DNA of 64,000 nt, from positions 1-64,000 of the forward strand of contig CAJJBB010000008.1 of the NCBI GenBank assembly GCA_905182305.1, read 5' to 3'. This document shows positions 36,866 to 47,511 of this stretch, piece after piece (the stretch's first letter is position 1; each line of letters opens with the position of its first letter). A model generated the notes under the pieces. That model worked only from the letters and a program-made list of their open reading frames with translations, was not told where the DNA came from and made no database searches. Source of the DNA: Flavobacteria bacterium MS024-2A (GTDB lineage: Bacteria > Bacteroidota > Bacteroidia > Flavobacteriales > Flavobacteriaceae). Made by a program: the position numbers and the translations under genes.

Positions 36866-37957
36866 ATGGAAATACCCCACTATTCTAAAATACACAATCG
36901 CTTTCTGTTAAATGGCTATCATTATGATCAACTAGGTCTAAAACAAGTTGCCTATAGTTTCATTAAAGAAGGTGACCTTTTTGAGGGTTACATCGGTGAT
37001 TTTTTAATGGATTGGCTTGATTTATCAGATTCCATTTATCTAGTAACTTCCGGTACAACAGCAAAACCAAAGCGAATATTTTTAAAAAAACAAACATTTG
37101 TTAACAGTGCAATTGCGACTGGAAATCACTTTAAGATATCAGTTGGAGATAAGGCACTACATTGTCTTCCAGCTCATTTTATTGCTGGAAAAATGATGCT
37201 TATTCGTGCGATGATTTTAGGTCTCTCACTTGACCTTATTTCACCCTCCAAAAATCCTTTTCATAAAAATAATACGGTATATGATTTTGTTGCAATGACT
37301 CCAATGCAAGCCTATCATTCTTTAAAAAATTTAAATCAAGTAAAAACTCTAATTATAGGGGGTGCTTTTGTTTCTGTTGCCCTACAAAATGAATTAATTA
37401 GGCGATCTATAAATGCTTTTGAGACCTATGGAATGACCGAAACATTATCCCATATTGCAGTTCGTTCTATGAAGGATCCCCCATCTGAATTTACCTGTCT
37501 TTCTAATATTTATGTGACTCAAGATATTCGAAAATGTTTGGTTGTAAGTGCCCCTCTCTTAAATTTGGAGAGTCTAGTAACTAATGATAAGATTGAATTA
37601 CTAGATAATAATAGGTTTAAATTAATTGGTCGAATAGATAATGTTATCAATTCTGGAGGTATCAAGATATACCCAGAGCAAATTGAACGCAAACTTTCGG
37701 AAGTTCTTAGATTTAATTATTTTATAGGTAGTTTATCAGATCCAGTTTTAGGACAAAAAGTAATTCTTGCCGTTGCTTTGACTAATGAATTTGATAAAGA
37801 AGCACTTAAAAGTGAGATAAAAAATTACAAAAGTTTTAATTCTTATGAAATACCAAAGGCCATTATTTTTTTTAATGATTTTGTTTATACCCAAAGCGGT
37901 AAAATTAAAAGAAATGAAACACTAACCTTAAAGCCTAGCTTCGTGTTAGACCTGTAA
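36866..37957 (+). CDS. menE: o-Succinylbenzoate-CoA ligase, short form
   Basis: An AMP-forming acyl-CoA synthetase of 363 residues that activates o-succinylbenzoate. The P-loop is STIYLVTSGTTAKPKRI in type (SGTTAKPK), with the later YGMTETLSH, the ribose-binding LIGRIDNVINSGGIKIYPEQIE region (by parts GRIDNVIN and GGIKIYPEQ) and the catalytic lysine in SGKIKRNE. It is about 100 residues shorter than the E. coli type, as in other flavobacteria. Its last 12 bases overlap the convergent carboxyltransferase gene. Confidence 0.92.
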   Translation: MEIPHYSKIHNRFLLNGYHYDQLGLKQVAYSFIKEGDLFEGYIGDFLMDWLDLSDSIYLVTSGTTAKPKRIFLKKQTFVNSAIATGNHFKISVGDKALHCLPAHFIAGKMMLIRAMILGLSLDLISPSKNPFHKNNTVYDFVAMTPMQAYHSLKNLNQVKTLIIGGAFVSVALQNELIRRSINAFETYGMTETLSHIAVRSMKDPPSEFTCLSNIYVTQDIRKCLVVSAPLLNLESLVTNDKIELLDNNRFKLIGRIDNVINSGGIKIYPEQIERKLSEVLRFNYFIGSLSDPVLGQKVILAVALTNEFDKEALKSEIKNYKSFNSYEIPKAIIFFNDFVYTQSGKIKRNETLTLKPSFVLDL

Positions 37958-39574
37958 AAGACCCATATTGAACTTTTCTTCTGACGGTGCTTGATTGGCA
38001 ATGTCTATTCCCATACTAATCCATGATCTAGTTTCTTCAGGCTTAATAACTGCGTCAACCCAGAGCTGAGAAGCAGCATATAGAATTTCTGTTTTTTCAT
38101 CATAATTAGATTGAATAGATTCCTTAAGTTCTTTTTCTTTTTTAGCATTTAAAGAAGTTCCAGATTTTTTTGCTGTTACTTTTTGTATTTGCAATAAAAC
38201 ATTTGCTGCTTGTGATCCACCCATAACAGCAAGTTTTGCTGTAGGCCAAGCGAGCATAAACCTTGGATCATATGCCTTACCGCACATTGCATAATTTCCA
38301 GCACCAAAAGAATTTCCAATAATAATGGTAAACTTAGGCACTATTGAATTTGCAACAGCATTAACCATTTTAGCACCATCTTTAATAATACCTCCATGCT
38401 CAGCATTACTTCCTACCATAAATCCTGTTACATCTTGAAGGAAAACAAGTGGAATATTCCGTTGATTACAATTCGCTATAAAACGGGTTGCTTTATCAGC
38501 CGCATCACCATATATGACACCTCCAAATTGCATTTCTCCAGTTTTACTTTTCACAACTTTGCGTTGGTTGACAATAATACCAACAGACCAACCCTCTATT
38601 TTTGCATAGCTTGTTATTAAGGTTTGCCCATATTCTTTCTTATATTCATCCATAGAGCCTTCATCTACTATGTGGTTAAGGAGGGAATACGTGTCATAGG
38701 GTTGTGTCCTATTCTTTGGTAGAAGTCCATAAAGAGATTTAGTATCTAGTTTAGGTGATTTTATTTCAGAGCGTTTGAGGCCAGCTAAGGGTCTACTTCC
38801 CATTTTTTCAATAAGACTTCTAATTTTATCTAAAGCAGCCTCATCATTTTTAACTTTATAATCAGTTACCCCACTAATACCACTATGAGTATCTGCACCT
38901 CCAAGAAATTCATTATCAACTTCTTCACCAATTGCAGCTTTAACCAAATAACTCCCTGCTAAAAATATGCTACCTGTTTTTTCAACGATAATAGCTTCAT
39001 CTGACATAATAGGAAGGTATGCACCACCAGCCACACAACTTCCCATAATTGCTGCAATTTGAACAATACCCATACTGCTCATTTTAGCATTATTCCGAAA
39101 AATACGTCCAAAGTCATCTTTGTCTGCAAAAATCTGGTCTTGCAATGGCAAAAATATTCCTGCACTATCAACTAAATAGATGATTGGAATTTTATTTTCC
39201 ATAGCAATTTCTTGAGCACGTAAATTCTTTTTAGCAGTCATTGGAAACCATGCTCCTGCTTTTACTGTGGAATCATTTGCCACAATGACACATCTTTTTT
39301 TGGAAATATGACCAATTACGACAACCACTCCTGCAGAAGGACAGCCGCCATATTCTTCATACATTTTTTCAGCAGCTAAAATTCCTACTTCATAAACATC
39401 GTCAGGATTATCAACTAATTTATTGATTCGCTCTCGGGCAGAAAGTTTTCCTTGCTCCGCAAGTTTTTTAAGACGTGATTTACCTCCGCCTTGTTTTATT
39501 TTACGAATGCGTTCTTGGAGATTAGCCCAAGCCATTTTCAACGCATCTTCATTAATTTCTTTTTCTAAATTCAT
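37946..39574 (-). CDS. Acyl-CoA carboxylase carboxyltransferase (beta) subunit
   Basis: A biotin-dependent carboxyltransferase of 542 residues, most like the beta subunit of methylcrotonyl-CoA carboxylase (leucine breakdown) or propionyl-CoA carboxylase. N-terminal GKLSARERINKLVD and the two crotonase-like halves are clear: GSCVAGGAYLPIMSDEA in the N-half, and QDVTGFMVGSNAEHGGIIKDGAK (parts: DVTGFMVG, EHGGIIKDGAK) and GNSFGAGNYAMCGKAYDP in the C-half. No biotin carboxylase or carrier gene is adjacent. The substrate is inferred only from family resemblance. Confidence 0.88.
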   Translation of the reverse strand: MNLEKEINEDALKMAWANLQERIRKIKQGGGKSRLKKLAEQGKLSARERINKLVDNPDDVYEVGILAAEKMYEEYGGCPSAGVVVVIGHISKKRCVIVANDSTVKAGAWFPMTAKKNLRAQEIAMENKIPIIYLVDSAGIFLPLQDQIFADKDDFGRIFRNNAKMSSMGIVQIAAIMGSCVAGGAYLPIMSDEAIIVEKTGSIFLAGSYLVKAAIGEEVDNEFLGGADTHSGISGVTDYKVKNDEAALDKIRSLIEKMGSRPLAGLKRSEIKSPKLDTKSLYGLLPKNRTQPYDTYSLLNHIVDEGSMDEYKKEYGQTLITSYAKIEGWSVGIIVNQRKVVKSKTGEMQFGGVIYGDAADKATRFIANCNQRNIPLVFLQDVTGFMVGSNAEHGGIIKDGAKMVNAVANSIVPKFTIIIGNSFGAGNYAMCGKAYDPRFMLAWPTAKLAVMGGSQAANVLLQIQKVTAKKSGTSLNAKKEKELKESIQSNYDEKTEILYAASQLWVDAVIKPEETRSWISMGIDIANQAPSEEKFNMGLLQV

Positions 39575-39663
39575 TTTTTAACTCTAGTAGCTACGAAAGT
39601 ACTAAAATCTATAGGTAGCATTTTAAATTTTTGTTCGATATTTGTTTCTTATTAAAAGACACC

Positions 39664-39843
39664 ATGAGTTTAAACAAAAATAAAATAATGAGATATGTTG
39701 CTTTAATAATGGCCGTGCTGGGCAGCGCACTTATCTTAATAGGAGTTTTGAAATATCCAGAATACGCGATGGGATTTTCCATAGCAGGCATTGGATTTTA
39801 TGCTTTAGCCTGGGCTTTTAATGCTTTAAAAGGTAGAATTTAA
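39664..39843 (+). CDS. Small membrane protein of the CAL67264 type
   Basis: A 59-residue protein with two hydrophobic helices, starting MSLNKNKIMRYVALIM and ending WAFNALKGRI. It resembles a flavobacterial family annotated as CAL67264 membrane protein. ATG 39664 gives the family length; an in-frame start at 39631 would add 11 residues. ettA starts 2 bases after its stop. Function unknown. Confidence 0.75.
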   Translation: MSLNKNKIMRYVALIMAVLGSALILIGVLKYPEYAMGFSIAGIGFYALAWAFNALKGRI

Positions 39844-39845
39844 TT

Positions 39846-41540
39846 ATGTCTGACGATAAGAAAGTGATTTTTTCAATGACAGGGGTTTCTAAAACCTATG
39901 CTAGCGCAAATCAACCTGTTTTGAAAAATATATATTTAAGTTTCTTTTATGGTGCAAAAATTGGAATTCTAGGCCTTAATGGCTCTGGAAAGTCAACACT
40001 TTTAAAAATTATAGCAGGCTTAGATAAAAATTTTCAGGGAGATGTTGTTTTTTCTCAAGACTATTCTGTTGGTTTTTTAGAGCAAGAACCTCAAATGGAC
40101 GAAGAAAAAACAGTACTTGAAGTAGTTAAAGAAGGAGCTGCTGAAACAGTTGCTATCCTTGAGGAATATAATAGTATTAATGATCAATTTGGATTGCCAG
40201 AAGTTTATGAAAATGCTGATAAGATGCAGAAACTTATGGATCGTCAGGCAGTTTTACAAGATCAAATTGATGCTGCCAATGCATGGGAACTAGATACACA
40301 GTTAGAAATTGCTATGGATGCCCTTAGAACTCCACCTAGTGATCAAAAAATATCAATATTATCTGGAGGAGAGCGTAGACGTGTTGCATTGTGTAGATTA
40401 CTATTAAAGAAGCCTGATATTTTATTGTTAGATGAACCAACTAATCATTTAGATGCTGAATCTGTACATTGGTTAGAACATCATCTTGCGCAATATCAAG
40501 GTACGGTTATAGCAGTAACGCACGACCGTTATTTTTTAGATAATGTTGCTGGTTGGATTTTAGAGTTAGACCGAGGGGAAGGAATTCCATGGAAAGGAAA
40601 TTACACCTCATGGCTCGATCAGAAATCAAAACGTTTAGCACAAGAGCAGAAACAAGCTTCAAAGCGGCAAAAGACTTTAGAGCGCGAATTAGAATGGGTT
40701 CGAATGGCGCCTAAAGGAAGACAATCAAAACAAAAAGCACGTTTATCAAATTATGATAAACTGATGAGTCAAGATCAGAAAAAGATAGATGAAAAGCTCG
40801 AAATATTTATTCCCAATGGTCCACGTTTAGGAACAAATGTTATTGAAGCCTCTCACGTGGCAAAATCATTTGGAGATAAAATGTTATATGATGATTTGAA
40901 TTTCACTTTACCTCAAGCAGGTATTGTTGGAGTTATTGGACCGAACGGAGCTGGAAAGTCAACCGTTTTTAGAATGATAATGGGAGAACAGACTGTTGAT
41001 GGAGGTAGTTTTTCAGTAGGAGAAACTGTTAAATTAGCTTATGTGGATCAATCACATTCTAATATAAATGTTGATAAGACTATTTGGCAAAATTTCAGTG
41101 ATGAGCAAGAACTGATAATGCTTGGAGGTAGGCAAATCAATTCTCGGGCTTTTTTAAGTCGATTTAATTTTAGTGGAAGTGAGCAAAACAAAAAAGTATC
41201 TGCACTTTCTGGCGGAGAACGAAACCGTTTGCACTTGGCAATGACTTTAAAAGAAGAAGGGAACGTGTTATTGTTGGATGAACCAACCAATGATCTGGAT
41301 GTAAACACCTTACGTGCCTTAGAGGAAGGTTTAGAGAATTTTGCTGGCTGTGCTGTAGTCATATCTCATGACCGATGGTTTTTAGATCGTATTTGTACTC
41401 ATATTCTTGCATTCGAAGGTGATTCTCAAGTATATTTCTTTGAGGGTTCATATTCTGATTATGAAGAAAATAAAAAGAAACGTTTAGGTCAAGATTTGAT
41501 GCCTAAACGAATTCAGTATCGTAAACTTTCAAGGAATTAA
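39846..41540 (+). CDS. ettA: Energy-dependent translational throttle protein EttA
   Basis: An ABC-F ATPase of 564 residues with two ATPase cassettes and no membrane domain. It binds the ribosomal E site and gates entry into elongation according to ADP/ATP ratio. Walker A motifs: GLNGSGKSTL and GPNGAGKSTVF. Signature motifs: LSGGERRRVALC and LSGGERNRLHLA. Walker B: ILLLDEPTNHLD and VLLLDEPTNDLD. The arm and linker contain LEWVRMAPKGRQSKQKAR, and the C-terminus is the EttA-typical PKRIQYRKL. Confidence 0.95.
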   Translation: MSDDKKVIFSMTGVSKTYASANQPVLKNIYLSFFYGAKIGILGLNGSGKSTLLKIIAGLDKNFQGDVVFSQDYSVGFLEQEPQMDEEKTVLEVVKEGAAETVAILEEYNSINDQFGLPEVYENADKMQKLMDRQAVLQDQIDAANAWELDTQLEIAMDALRTPPSDQKISILSGGERRRVALCRLLLKKPDILLLDEPTNHLDAESVHWLEHHLAQYQGTVIAVTHDRYFLDNVAGWILELDRGEGIPWKGNYTSWLDQKSKRLAQEQKQASKRQKTLERELEWVRMAPKGRQSKQKARLSNYDKLMSQDQKKIDEKLEIFIPNGPRLGTNVIEASHVAKSFGDKMLYDDLNFTLPQAGIVGVIGPNGAGKSTVFRMIMGEQTVDGGSFSVGETVKLAYVDQSHSNINVDKTIWQNFSDEQELIMLGGRQINSRAFLSRFNFSGSEQNKKVSALSGGERNRLHLAMTLKEEGNVLLLDEPTNDLDVNTLRALEEGLENFAGCAVVISHDRWFLDRICTHILAFEGDSQVYFFEGSYSDYEENKKKRLGQDLMPKRIQYRKLSRN

Positions 41541-41549
41541 TTAAAGATT

Positions 41550-42797
41550 TTAATTCCAGTTTATTGTGCTTTTTCTAAAGAAAAATGCTGCAATAAGTCC
41601 TAAAATTGGAAAAACAGAAAACATGGTGAAAAGATGTTGATACTCTTCAGCGCCAGGGTCTTTTCCTAATACATGTCCTGTAAATAAAGACATAAATATA
41701 TCTGGTGTAAATCCTATAATTGATATAATTCCTACTAATGTTCCTGTAATTTTAATTGGTGCTTTTACCTCTTCGATTAGTGCAAAGTATAATCCCCTTA
41801 AGGAATAGGTTCCAATTGCAATTAAGATAAATAAACTAAAAGATACTGCAAAATACTTTCTTTCGAAATCTCCCAATCCAATTAATATAGATGCAATAGC
41901 AATAAATGTGAAACATGGAATCACAACTAGAGAAGGTCTTGATTTATCTGCAATCCAGCCAACAAAAATAACTGTTAGTGGACGTATGAATTGAATAAAA
42001 ACAGCAAAATAAGTTGCATTTTCTATGCTAAACCCCCAAACATCTTTTGCATAAATACCAAATACACCGGTTAGCTTATAGCCAGTGTAAGCAGACATTA
42101 TCAGTAACGAATGAAATATGATTTTAGGTTTTTTAATTAGTTCAAAGACCTGTTTTAAACTAAAAATTTGATTTTCTTTTGGCTCTTCAAAGCCTTCATT
42201 TGGAAGTGAAAACCATACAAATAAACCAATTAGAAAAACAATTCCTGTTATTGCACTAAGAATATATTGTAGAGTTATTTTCTTATCTTCATAAGTAACA
42301 ACTGCAGATCCATCAGGAAAAAAATAGCTAAGAATAGAAGCGCCAAAAAGTGCAATAGATGCGGCAAATAATCCTCTTCCTCCATCAAGAAGTCCAAATG
42401 AAATACCTTGATTATTTTTATTTCCCCAAAGTCTAGTTGCCTTGATGAGTGCTGCCCAAAAAAGAAAAATGGTCGAAACACCCCAAAGGGCATAAAGAAT
42501 TTTAAAACTAGCAATAGAGGGAATGGAAACCATAATGACTCCTCCAATACTAGTAATAATTAATGATATTGAAAGTAATTTTCGTGCCTCCCATTTATCA
42601 GCTATGAACCCACCAAAAAAATATGATACAAGAGCTGTGACACCATAAAGTGCCTGTGCCTCACCAATATCAAGATCAGAAATTTTAAAGACATCACGTA
42701 TAATTGGTTTAAAAACACGCATCACTATAAAAGGTAATAAGAATATAGCTTCCCCTGCAATTATTAATGCAGCCATGGAAGTAAATTTTGATTTCAC
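41550..42797 (-). CDS. Major facilitator superfamily transporter
   Basis: A 415-residue carrier with about 12 helices. The loop 2-3 motif is FGGFIADKWEARKLL, a variant of GxxxDRxGRR, and the second half has a similar VGWIADKSRPS. The closest types I can suggest are the anion/organic acid or nitrate-like MFS groups, but no substrate can be named. The C-terminus is short and basic. It is convergent with ettA (9 bases apart) and downstream of fumC and the GNAT gene on the same strand. Confidence 0.8.
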   Translation of the reverse strand: MKSKFTSMAALIIAGEAIFLLPFIVMRVFKPIIRDVFKISDLDIGEAQALYGVTALVSYFFGGFIADKWEARKLLSISLIITSIGGVIMVSIPSIASFKILYALWGVSTIFLFWAALIKATRLWGNKNNQGISFGLLDGGRGLFAASIALFGASILSYFFPDGSAVVTYEDKKITLQYILSAITGIVFLIGLFVWFSLPNEGFEEPKENQIFSLKQVFELIKKPKIIFHSLLIMSAYTGYKLTGVFGIYAKDVWGFSIENATYFAVFIQFIRPLTVIFVGWIADKSRPSLVVIPCFTFIAIASILIGLGDFERKYFAVSFSLFILIAIGTYSLRGLYFALIEEVKAPIKITGTLVGIISIIGFTPDIFMSLFTGHVLGKDPGAEEYQHLFTMFSVFPILGLIAAFFFRKSTINWN

Positions 42798-42847
42798 TTC
42801 ACTAAAGTAGTGTTTTAATTATGGGAGTGAGCTTAGAGATAGGGATA

Positions 42848-43321
42848 TTACTTTTTTAGATTCAAAGACATTTTAATATTCCCTCTAGCATATTTTATAT
42901 CGGAGTCAATGGGCACCTCGATAAAACCATATTTACGATATAAATGAATTGAATTTTCTAAAATAGTACTTGAATATAAAATCAAAGTATTCCATTGTTG
43001 CTTTCTAGAAAATTTAATGGCAAATTGTACCATTTTATTTCCGTATCCCTTTCCTCTTTCTGATGGTGTTAAAGCCATTTTGCTAAACTCAAAAAGCTTT
43101 TCCTCTTTTTTAAGAAAAGCAAAAGTACCAATAATATTACCTTCTATAGATACCATAAAAATTTCACCACCAGTTTCAATGATTTCTTTTGAAGGATTGT
43201 TAAGTACTAAATAATCATAGGGTTCAACTGCGAAAAATGTTTTAAGCCATTCTAAGTTTAAAGCTTTAAATATATTTGCATGTTCATTTTTAAAAAATAT
43301 AAATTCTAAATTTTTAGCCAT
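42848..43321 (-). CDS. GNAT-family N-acetyltransferase
   Basis: A 157-residue acetyl-CoA-dependent transferase. The acetyl-CoA loop is in [18 protein letters not shown] (R-G-x-G-Y/N-G), and the C-terminal [14 protein letters not shown] is the usual beta-bulge/helix end. It starts 8 bases inside the end of fumC, so both are on one transcript. The acceptor is unknown. Confidence 0.85.
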   Translation of the reverse strand: MAKNLEFIFFKNEHANIFKALNLEWLKTFFAVEPYDYLVLNNPSKEIIETGGEIFMVSIEGNIIGTFAFLKKEEKLFEFSKMALTPSERGKGYGNKMVQFAIKFSRKQQWNTLILYSSTILENSIHLYRKYGFIEVPIDSDIKYARGNIKMSLNLKK

Positions 43322-44708
43322 TTCCAGTCATCTTTTCTGGACGAACCCAGGCATCAAATTCTTCTTCCGTAAGGTATCCTAATGCTAAGCTTGCTTCTTT
43401 CAGTGTAGTTCCTTCTTCATGAGCTTTGTTTGCGATTTCTGCGGATTTATAATATCCTATTTTAGTATTTAATGCAGTTACAAGCATTAATGAGTTTTGA
43501 ACTAATTCATCAATACGTTTAAGGTTAGGTTCTATTCCATTAACACAGTTTTCTGTGAAACTTACACAGGCATCACCAATTAATTGAGCAGATTGAATGA
43601 AGTTTGCTGCCATGACAGGTTTGAAAACATTAAGTTCATAATGTCCTTGAGTCCCTGCAATACTAATTGCAACATCATTTCCCATTACTTGAGCACATAC
43701 CATGGTTATGGCTTCACATTGAGTTGGATTCACTTTTCCGGGCATGATAGAACTTCCAGGCTCATTAGCTGGAATAATAATTTCACCAATACCAGAGCGA
43801 GGACCTGAGGCCATCATGCGAATATCATTTGCTATTTTATTAAGAGAAACTGCTACCTGCTTAAGGGCACCGTGTGATTCAACAATAGCATCGTGTGCAG
43901 CAAGTGCTTCGAATTTATTATGAGCTGTAATAAAGGGTAGACCTGTAAATTTTGCAATGTAATGGGCTACTTTTTCTGAATAGCCTTTAGGAGTATTTAT
44001 TCCAGTGCCTACTGCTGTTCCTCCTAACGCCATTTCAGAAAGGTGCTCAAGGGTATTTTTGATAGCCTTAATTCCATGGTCTAGTTGAGAAACATAGCCA
44101 GAGAATTCTTGTCCAAGAGTTAGGGGAGTAGCGTCCATCAAATGAGTTCTTCCGATTTTCACTACTCTTTCAAATTTTTTTACTTTTTTATCTAAAGCAT
44201 CACGGAGAAGAGTAATACCGGGTAATGTGTTGGTTATGATTTTTTTGTAAGCCGCAATATGCATTGCAGTTGGAAAGGTATCATTCGAAGATTGTGACTT
44301 ATTTACGTCGTCATTTGGGGCTAATGTTTTACTTCCATCTCCCAGTTTATTGCCAGCAAGAACATGGGCTCGGTTTGCAATAACCTCATTGACATTCATG
44401 TTGCTTTGAGTTCCAGAGCCTGTTTGCCAGATGACTAGTGGAAATTGATCATTCAAAGTTCCACTTACTATTTCTTCACAAACTTGTGCAATTTGATTTC
44501 TCTTTTCAACTGATAAAACACCCAGTTCATGATTGGTAAAAGCAGCAGCCTTTTTGAGATAAGCAAACCCTTCAATTATTTCCATTGGCATGGAGGCAGG
44601 ATCACCAATTTTAAAGTTTGAACGTGAACGTTCTGTTTGAGGCCCCCAATAAACATTTATAGGAACTTTAACTTCTCCGATAGTATCTTTTTCAATTCTA
44701 AATTCCAT
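43314..44708 (-). CDS. fumC: Class II fumarate hydratase
   Basis: Converts fumarate to L-malate in the TCA cycle, without an iron-sulfur cluster. The 464-residue protein has [17 protein letters not shown], the S-containing signature [15 protein letters not shown] (about 318-332), and TPLTLGQEF. The catalytic histidine is in [11 protein letters not shown]. The length is typical. Read as the first gene of a pair with the GNAT gene. Confidence 0.96.
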   Translation of the reverse strand: MEFRIEKDTIGEVKVPINVYWGPQTERSRSNFKIGDPASMPMEIIEGFAYLKKAAAFTNHELGVLSVEKRNQIAQVCEEIVSGTLNDQFPLVIWQTGSGTQSNMNVNEVIANRAHVLAGNKLGDGSKTLAPNDDVNKSQSSNDTFPTAMHIAAYKKIITNTLPGITLLRDALDKKVKKFERVVKIGRTHLMDATPLTLGQEFSGYVSQLDHGIKAIKNTLEHLSEMALGGTAVGTGINTPKGYSEKVAHYIAKFTGLPFITAHNKFEALAAHDAIVESHGALKQVAVSLNKIANDIRMMASGPRSGIGEIIIPANEPGSSIMPGKVNPTQCEAITMVCAQVMGNDVAISIAGTQGHYELNVFKPVMAANFIQSAQLIGDACVSFTENCVNGIEPNLKRIDELVQNSLMLVTALNTKIGYYKSAEIANKAHEEGTTLKEASLALGYLTEEEFDAWVRPEKMTGNG

Positions 44709-44857
44709 GAGTATAGTTTTGTATGGTAAAAATACTCGATTTGTAAGAATTGGTTTTTATAACTTCCATTTATTTTATGAATAAGGTTTATTAAATCATA
44801 AAATGGGGTGGTCTCACAAACAAAAAATTATGTACTTTTATACTCTAAACTCAGGTT

Positions 44858-45031
44858 ATGTTCGAATTTGATCAATACTTAGGATTTCTTGCTTTTCTTT
44901 CCATTTTAACGATTGGTTTTTGGTTAATGATTTTTTTGTTGACTTTCGTTATTCCCTACTGGTTAGTAGGAGCAATAATAGAACATCTTAAATATGGTAA
45001 GAATAAACAGAAGATTGAGAAAAGAAAATAA
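44858..45031 (+). CDS. Small single-helix membrane protein
   Basis: A 57-residue protein starting MFEFDQYLGFLAFLSIL, with one long hydrophobic stretch (about 8-41) that may form one or two helices, then a charged, lysine-rich tail ending QKIEKRK. It has its own terminator directly after the stop. I do not recognise it; a conserved flavobacterial small membrane protein is likely. Confidence 0.6.
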   Translation: MFEFDQYLGFLAFLSILTIGFWLMIFLLTFVIPYWLVGAIIEHLKYGKNKQKIEKRK

Positions 45032-45060
45032 AAAAGGGGGCTTATAAGCCCCCTTTTTTA
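45030..45060. terminator. Bidirectional terminator
   Basis: AAAAAAGGGGGCTTA / TAAGCCCCCTTTTTT forms a perfect GC-rich stem with an A-run on one side and T-run on the other. It lies between the small membrane gene and the convergent beta-barrel gene and can serve both. Confidence 0.92.
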
Positions 45061-45063
45061 TTT

Positions 45064-47511
45064 TTAAAATTCAACTTCATCACCACCATCTCCATAGTTT
45101 TGACCTCCTTTTCTACGTTGGTTTTTTCGTTCGTTTATTTTATAGGTGAACGTCATAACGTAAGAAGGTCTTCTCCATTGGAATTCGCTGTAATTTGTAA
45201 AGAGTTCAGTAGTTGTTGTGTTTCTATAAAGCCTTGAATTCAATAAGTCACTTGCATTAAAAGAAAGTGTTCCCTTTTTATTTAAAACATCTTTGTTTAT
45301 TGCCCCTGATAAAACAAAGAATCCTTTTGATTTACTTTGAGCGGTTGCATTTGGACCTCTGTAGAATCCTCTTAATTGTGCAGTCCAGCCTTTAGGTAAA
45401 GTAATATTACCATTAATTCTGGCAAACCAACTTACGATCTCAGCATCAAAAACCTGATTGTTGTATGTCCCAATGGTTTCTGAATTGAAAATATTAAAGT
45501 TTCCGCTCAAACGAAATTTTCTTGAAGGAGTGTAGGTTAAAGTGAATTCTGTTCCTAAACGATTATTTTCTGCAAGGTTGATTGATGTTGCTCGTAATGA
45601 TGGGATTTCAATTATTGGATCTTCACTAACTCTCACAACTTCTCCAGTCGCCTCTGTAATTCGTGTAATCACTTGTGTTGCTTTTTGGTAATAAGCTGAT
45701 CCGTTTAGGGTGAATTTTTCCCAACGTTTTAGGTATCCAAAATCAAAAGTACCCGAGTAGGAGGGATCCAAATCTGGGTTTCCTTGTCTGAAAAAAGTTA
45801 CACTAGATCGCGATGGAAATGGATTTAAAGACCAACTTCTAGGACGTCTAATTCTTCTACTAAATCCTAAGGTAATATTCTCTTCTTCACTAAATTCATA
45901 AGATAAATTTACCGTTGGAAAAAAGTTAGTATATTTTTTTTCTTTAAAGTCATTGGTTGTTTTTTGATCAATAACGATGTTAGTGTTTTCCATTCTTAGT
46001 CCTAGTAGGTAGGAAAACTTATTAATTTTTTCCCCATATTGGGTGTAAAGTGCGTTTATATTTTGCTCAAATAGCAAAACGTTTGAAAGGTTTGTGTCTA
46101 TTATAAATCGGCCATTTTCTTTTATGGCTATCTCGTAATCATTTTCTTGTGAACTAAAGTCTCCACGATATCCAAACTCAAACTGAGTGTTTTTATCAAT
46201 AGGCCATACATAATCCAATTGAAATAAATTTCTTGTCTGTGACTCCAATGTCCCTGCTGTTTCACTTGGTGAATCAGAATTAGAAATATCAGCAAATTCA
46301 TCTTCTGCACTTTTTTGAAGTTGAATTTCAGCGACTAATTCATGCCCATCATCATTAAACTTCTTTGTGAAATTTGCAGTGAATTGACTTGAATTGTCTT
46401 TTTCGACTTCTTCTTGCAATCTATCTACAGAAGAAAGGACATCTCCATTAGCATTTAGATCATCAATTTCTGTATTGGAATCACTTGTATTGTTACTGTC
46501 ACGAACAAAACCGCTGATCGTTAGGGAGGTTTTATCATTAATATAATATTCTGCTCCCAAATTGATAAAGTAATTCTTTCGAATTCTGTCGTAGTCTCTT
46601 GTTTCATTTGCAAAAGAACTGGGTAGATCTCCATTATAATATTCGCTATTAAAGACTCCACCACCAAGAGACTTTTGATCTCTGTAGGTTGTTGTAGAAA
46701 AAACATTTAATTTTTTAGTTCTCCAATTTAGAGTTGCTGTACTTCCTAAGTATTCTGGAATCCCAGTATTTGCGATGAAAGTTGCATTGAAGCCAATTAA
46801 TTCATCTTTCTTCAGTATAATATTTATAATACCTGCTGTTCCGGAAGCTTCATAGCGTGCAGAAGGAGAGGTGACTACTTCAACCTTCTCAATGGATTCA
46901 GCTGGTAGCTGACGTAATGCAGCAGATCCAGAAAGACCTACTAATCCAGAAGGCTTTCCATTTATGAGAATACGTACGTTATCATTTCCTCTCAAAGAGA
47001 TATTTCCTTCGACATCTACAGATACAGCGGGTATATTATCCATTACATCCGTAACGCTTCCACCTCTTACAGTAATGTCTTTTCCTACGTTATAAATTCG
47101 TTTGTCAAGTCTTATTTCAACTTCCGTTCGTTCTCCAATTAATTCAACCTCTTCAAGAGATTCTGAATCAATATTAAGCTTAAAATTTCCAAGATTGGTG
47201 TTTTCTTGTATTGTTTTTCCAGTGATGGTTGTTTTATCAAAACCGATGTATTCAATAGTTATATTATACTTTCCAGGAAAAATATCAATATTAAAGTTTC
47301 CATTAGTATCTGTAATCCCGCCTTGAACTTTTTCAGGAAAACGTTCATTAACCAAAGAGATTGTTGCGTATTCTAGTGGCTCAGCTGTTTCAGAATCAGT
47401 TATATTCCCTGATATTTTTATTTTGTTAATATTTAGAGAGTTGTTTGGACGCTGAGCGAACACTGTACATGTAATACTAACAATTAACAGAGTTAATAAT
47501 AATCTTTTCAT
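45064..47511 (-). CDS. TonB-type outer-membrane beta-barrel protein
   Basis: An 815-residue outer-membrane protein. After a signal peptide (LLLTLLIVSITCTVFAQ) there is a CarboxypepD_reg domain (about 30-115: ISGNITDSETAEPLEYATI), then a plug-like domain (IRLDKRIYNVGKDITVRGGSV, LRGNDNVRILINGKPSGL), then a long beta-barrel of the OMP_b-brl_3 kind ending YKINERKNQRRKGG and a charged tail. It lacks a SusD partner. Substrate unknown; peptide, metal chelate or glycan uptake are possible. It follows arsC by 49 bases. Confidence 0.88.
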   Translation of the reverse strand: MKRLLLTLLIVSITCTVFAQRPNNSLNINKIKISGNITDSETAEPLEYATISLVNERFPEKVQGGITDTNGNFNIDIFPGKYNITIEYIGFDKTTITGKTIQENTNLGNFKLNIDSESLEEVELIGERTEVEIRLDKRIYNVGKDITVRGGSVTDVMDNIPAVSVDVEGNISLRGNDNVRILINGKPSGLVGLSGSAALRQLPAESIEKVEVVTSPSARYEASGTAGIINIILKKDELIGFNATFIANTGIPEYLGSTATLNWRTKKLNVFSTTTYRDQKSLGGGVFNSEYYNGDLPSSFANETRDYDRIRKNYFINLGAEYYINDKTSLTISGFVRDSNNTSDSNTEIDDLNANGDVLSSVDRLQEEVEKDNSSQFTANFTKKFNDDGHELVAEIQLQKSAEDEFADISNSDSPSETAGTLESQTRNLFQLDYVWPIDKNTQFEFGYRGDFSSQENDYEIAIKENGRFIIDTNLSNVLLFEQNINALYTQYGEKINKFSYLLGLRMENTNIVIDQKTTNDFKEKKYTNFFPTVNLSYEFSEEENITLGFSRRIRRPRSWSLNPFPSRSSVTFFRQGNPDLDPSYSGTFDFGYLKRWEKFTLNGSAYYQKATQVITRITEATGEVVRVSEDPIIEIPSLRATSINLAENNRLGTEFTLTYTPSRKFRLSGNFNIFNSETIGTYNNQVFDAEIVSWFARINGNITLPKGWTAQLRGFYRGPNATAQSKSKGFFVLSGAINKDVLNKKGTLSFNASDLLNSRLYRNTTTTELFTNYSEFQWRRPSYVMTFTYKINERKNQRRKGGQNYGDGGDEVEF

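Noticed and set aside
37946-39574. Carboxyltransferase gene as part of a mobile or catabolic island
   Set aside because: No flanking repeats, unusual composition or partner genes; it is ordinary core metabolism apart from lacking a neighbouring biotin carboxylase.
41533-41558. GGAATTAA/TTAATTCC inverted repeat between ettA and the MFS gene
   Set aside because: AT-rich stem, weak and without a T-run; may help end transcripts but is not a safe call.
42800-42812. CACTA-AAG-TAGTG small hairpin upstream of the MFS gene
   Set aside because: Five-base stem, expected by chance in this composition.
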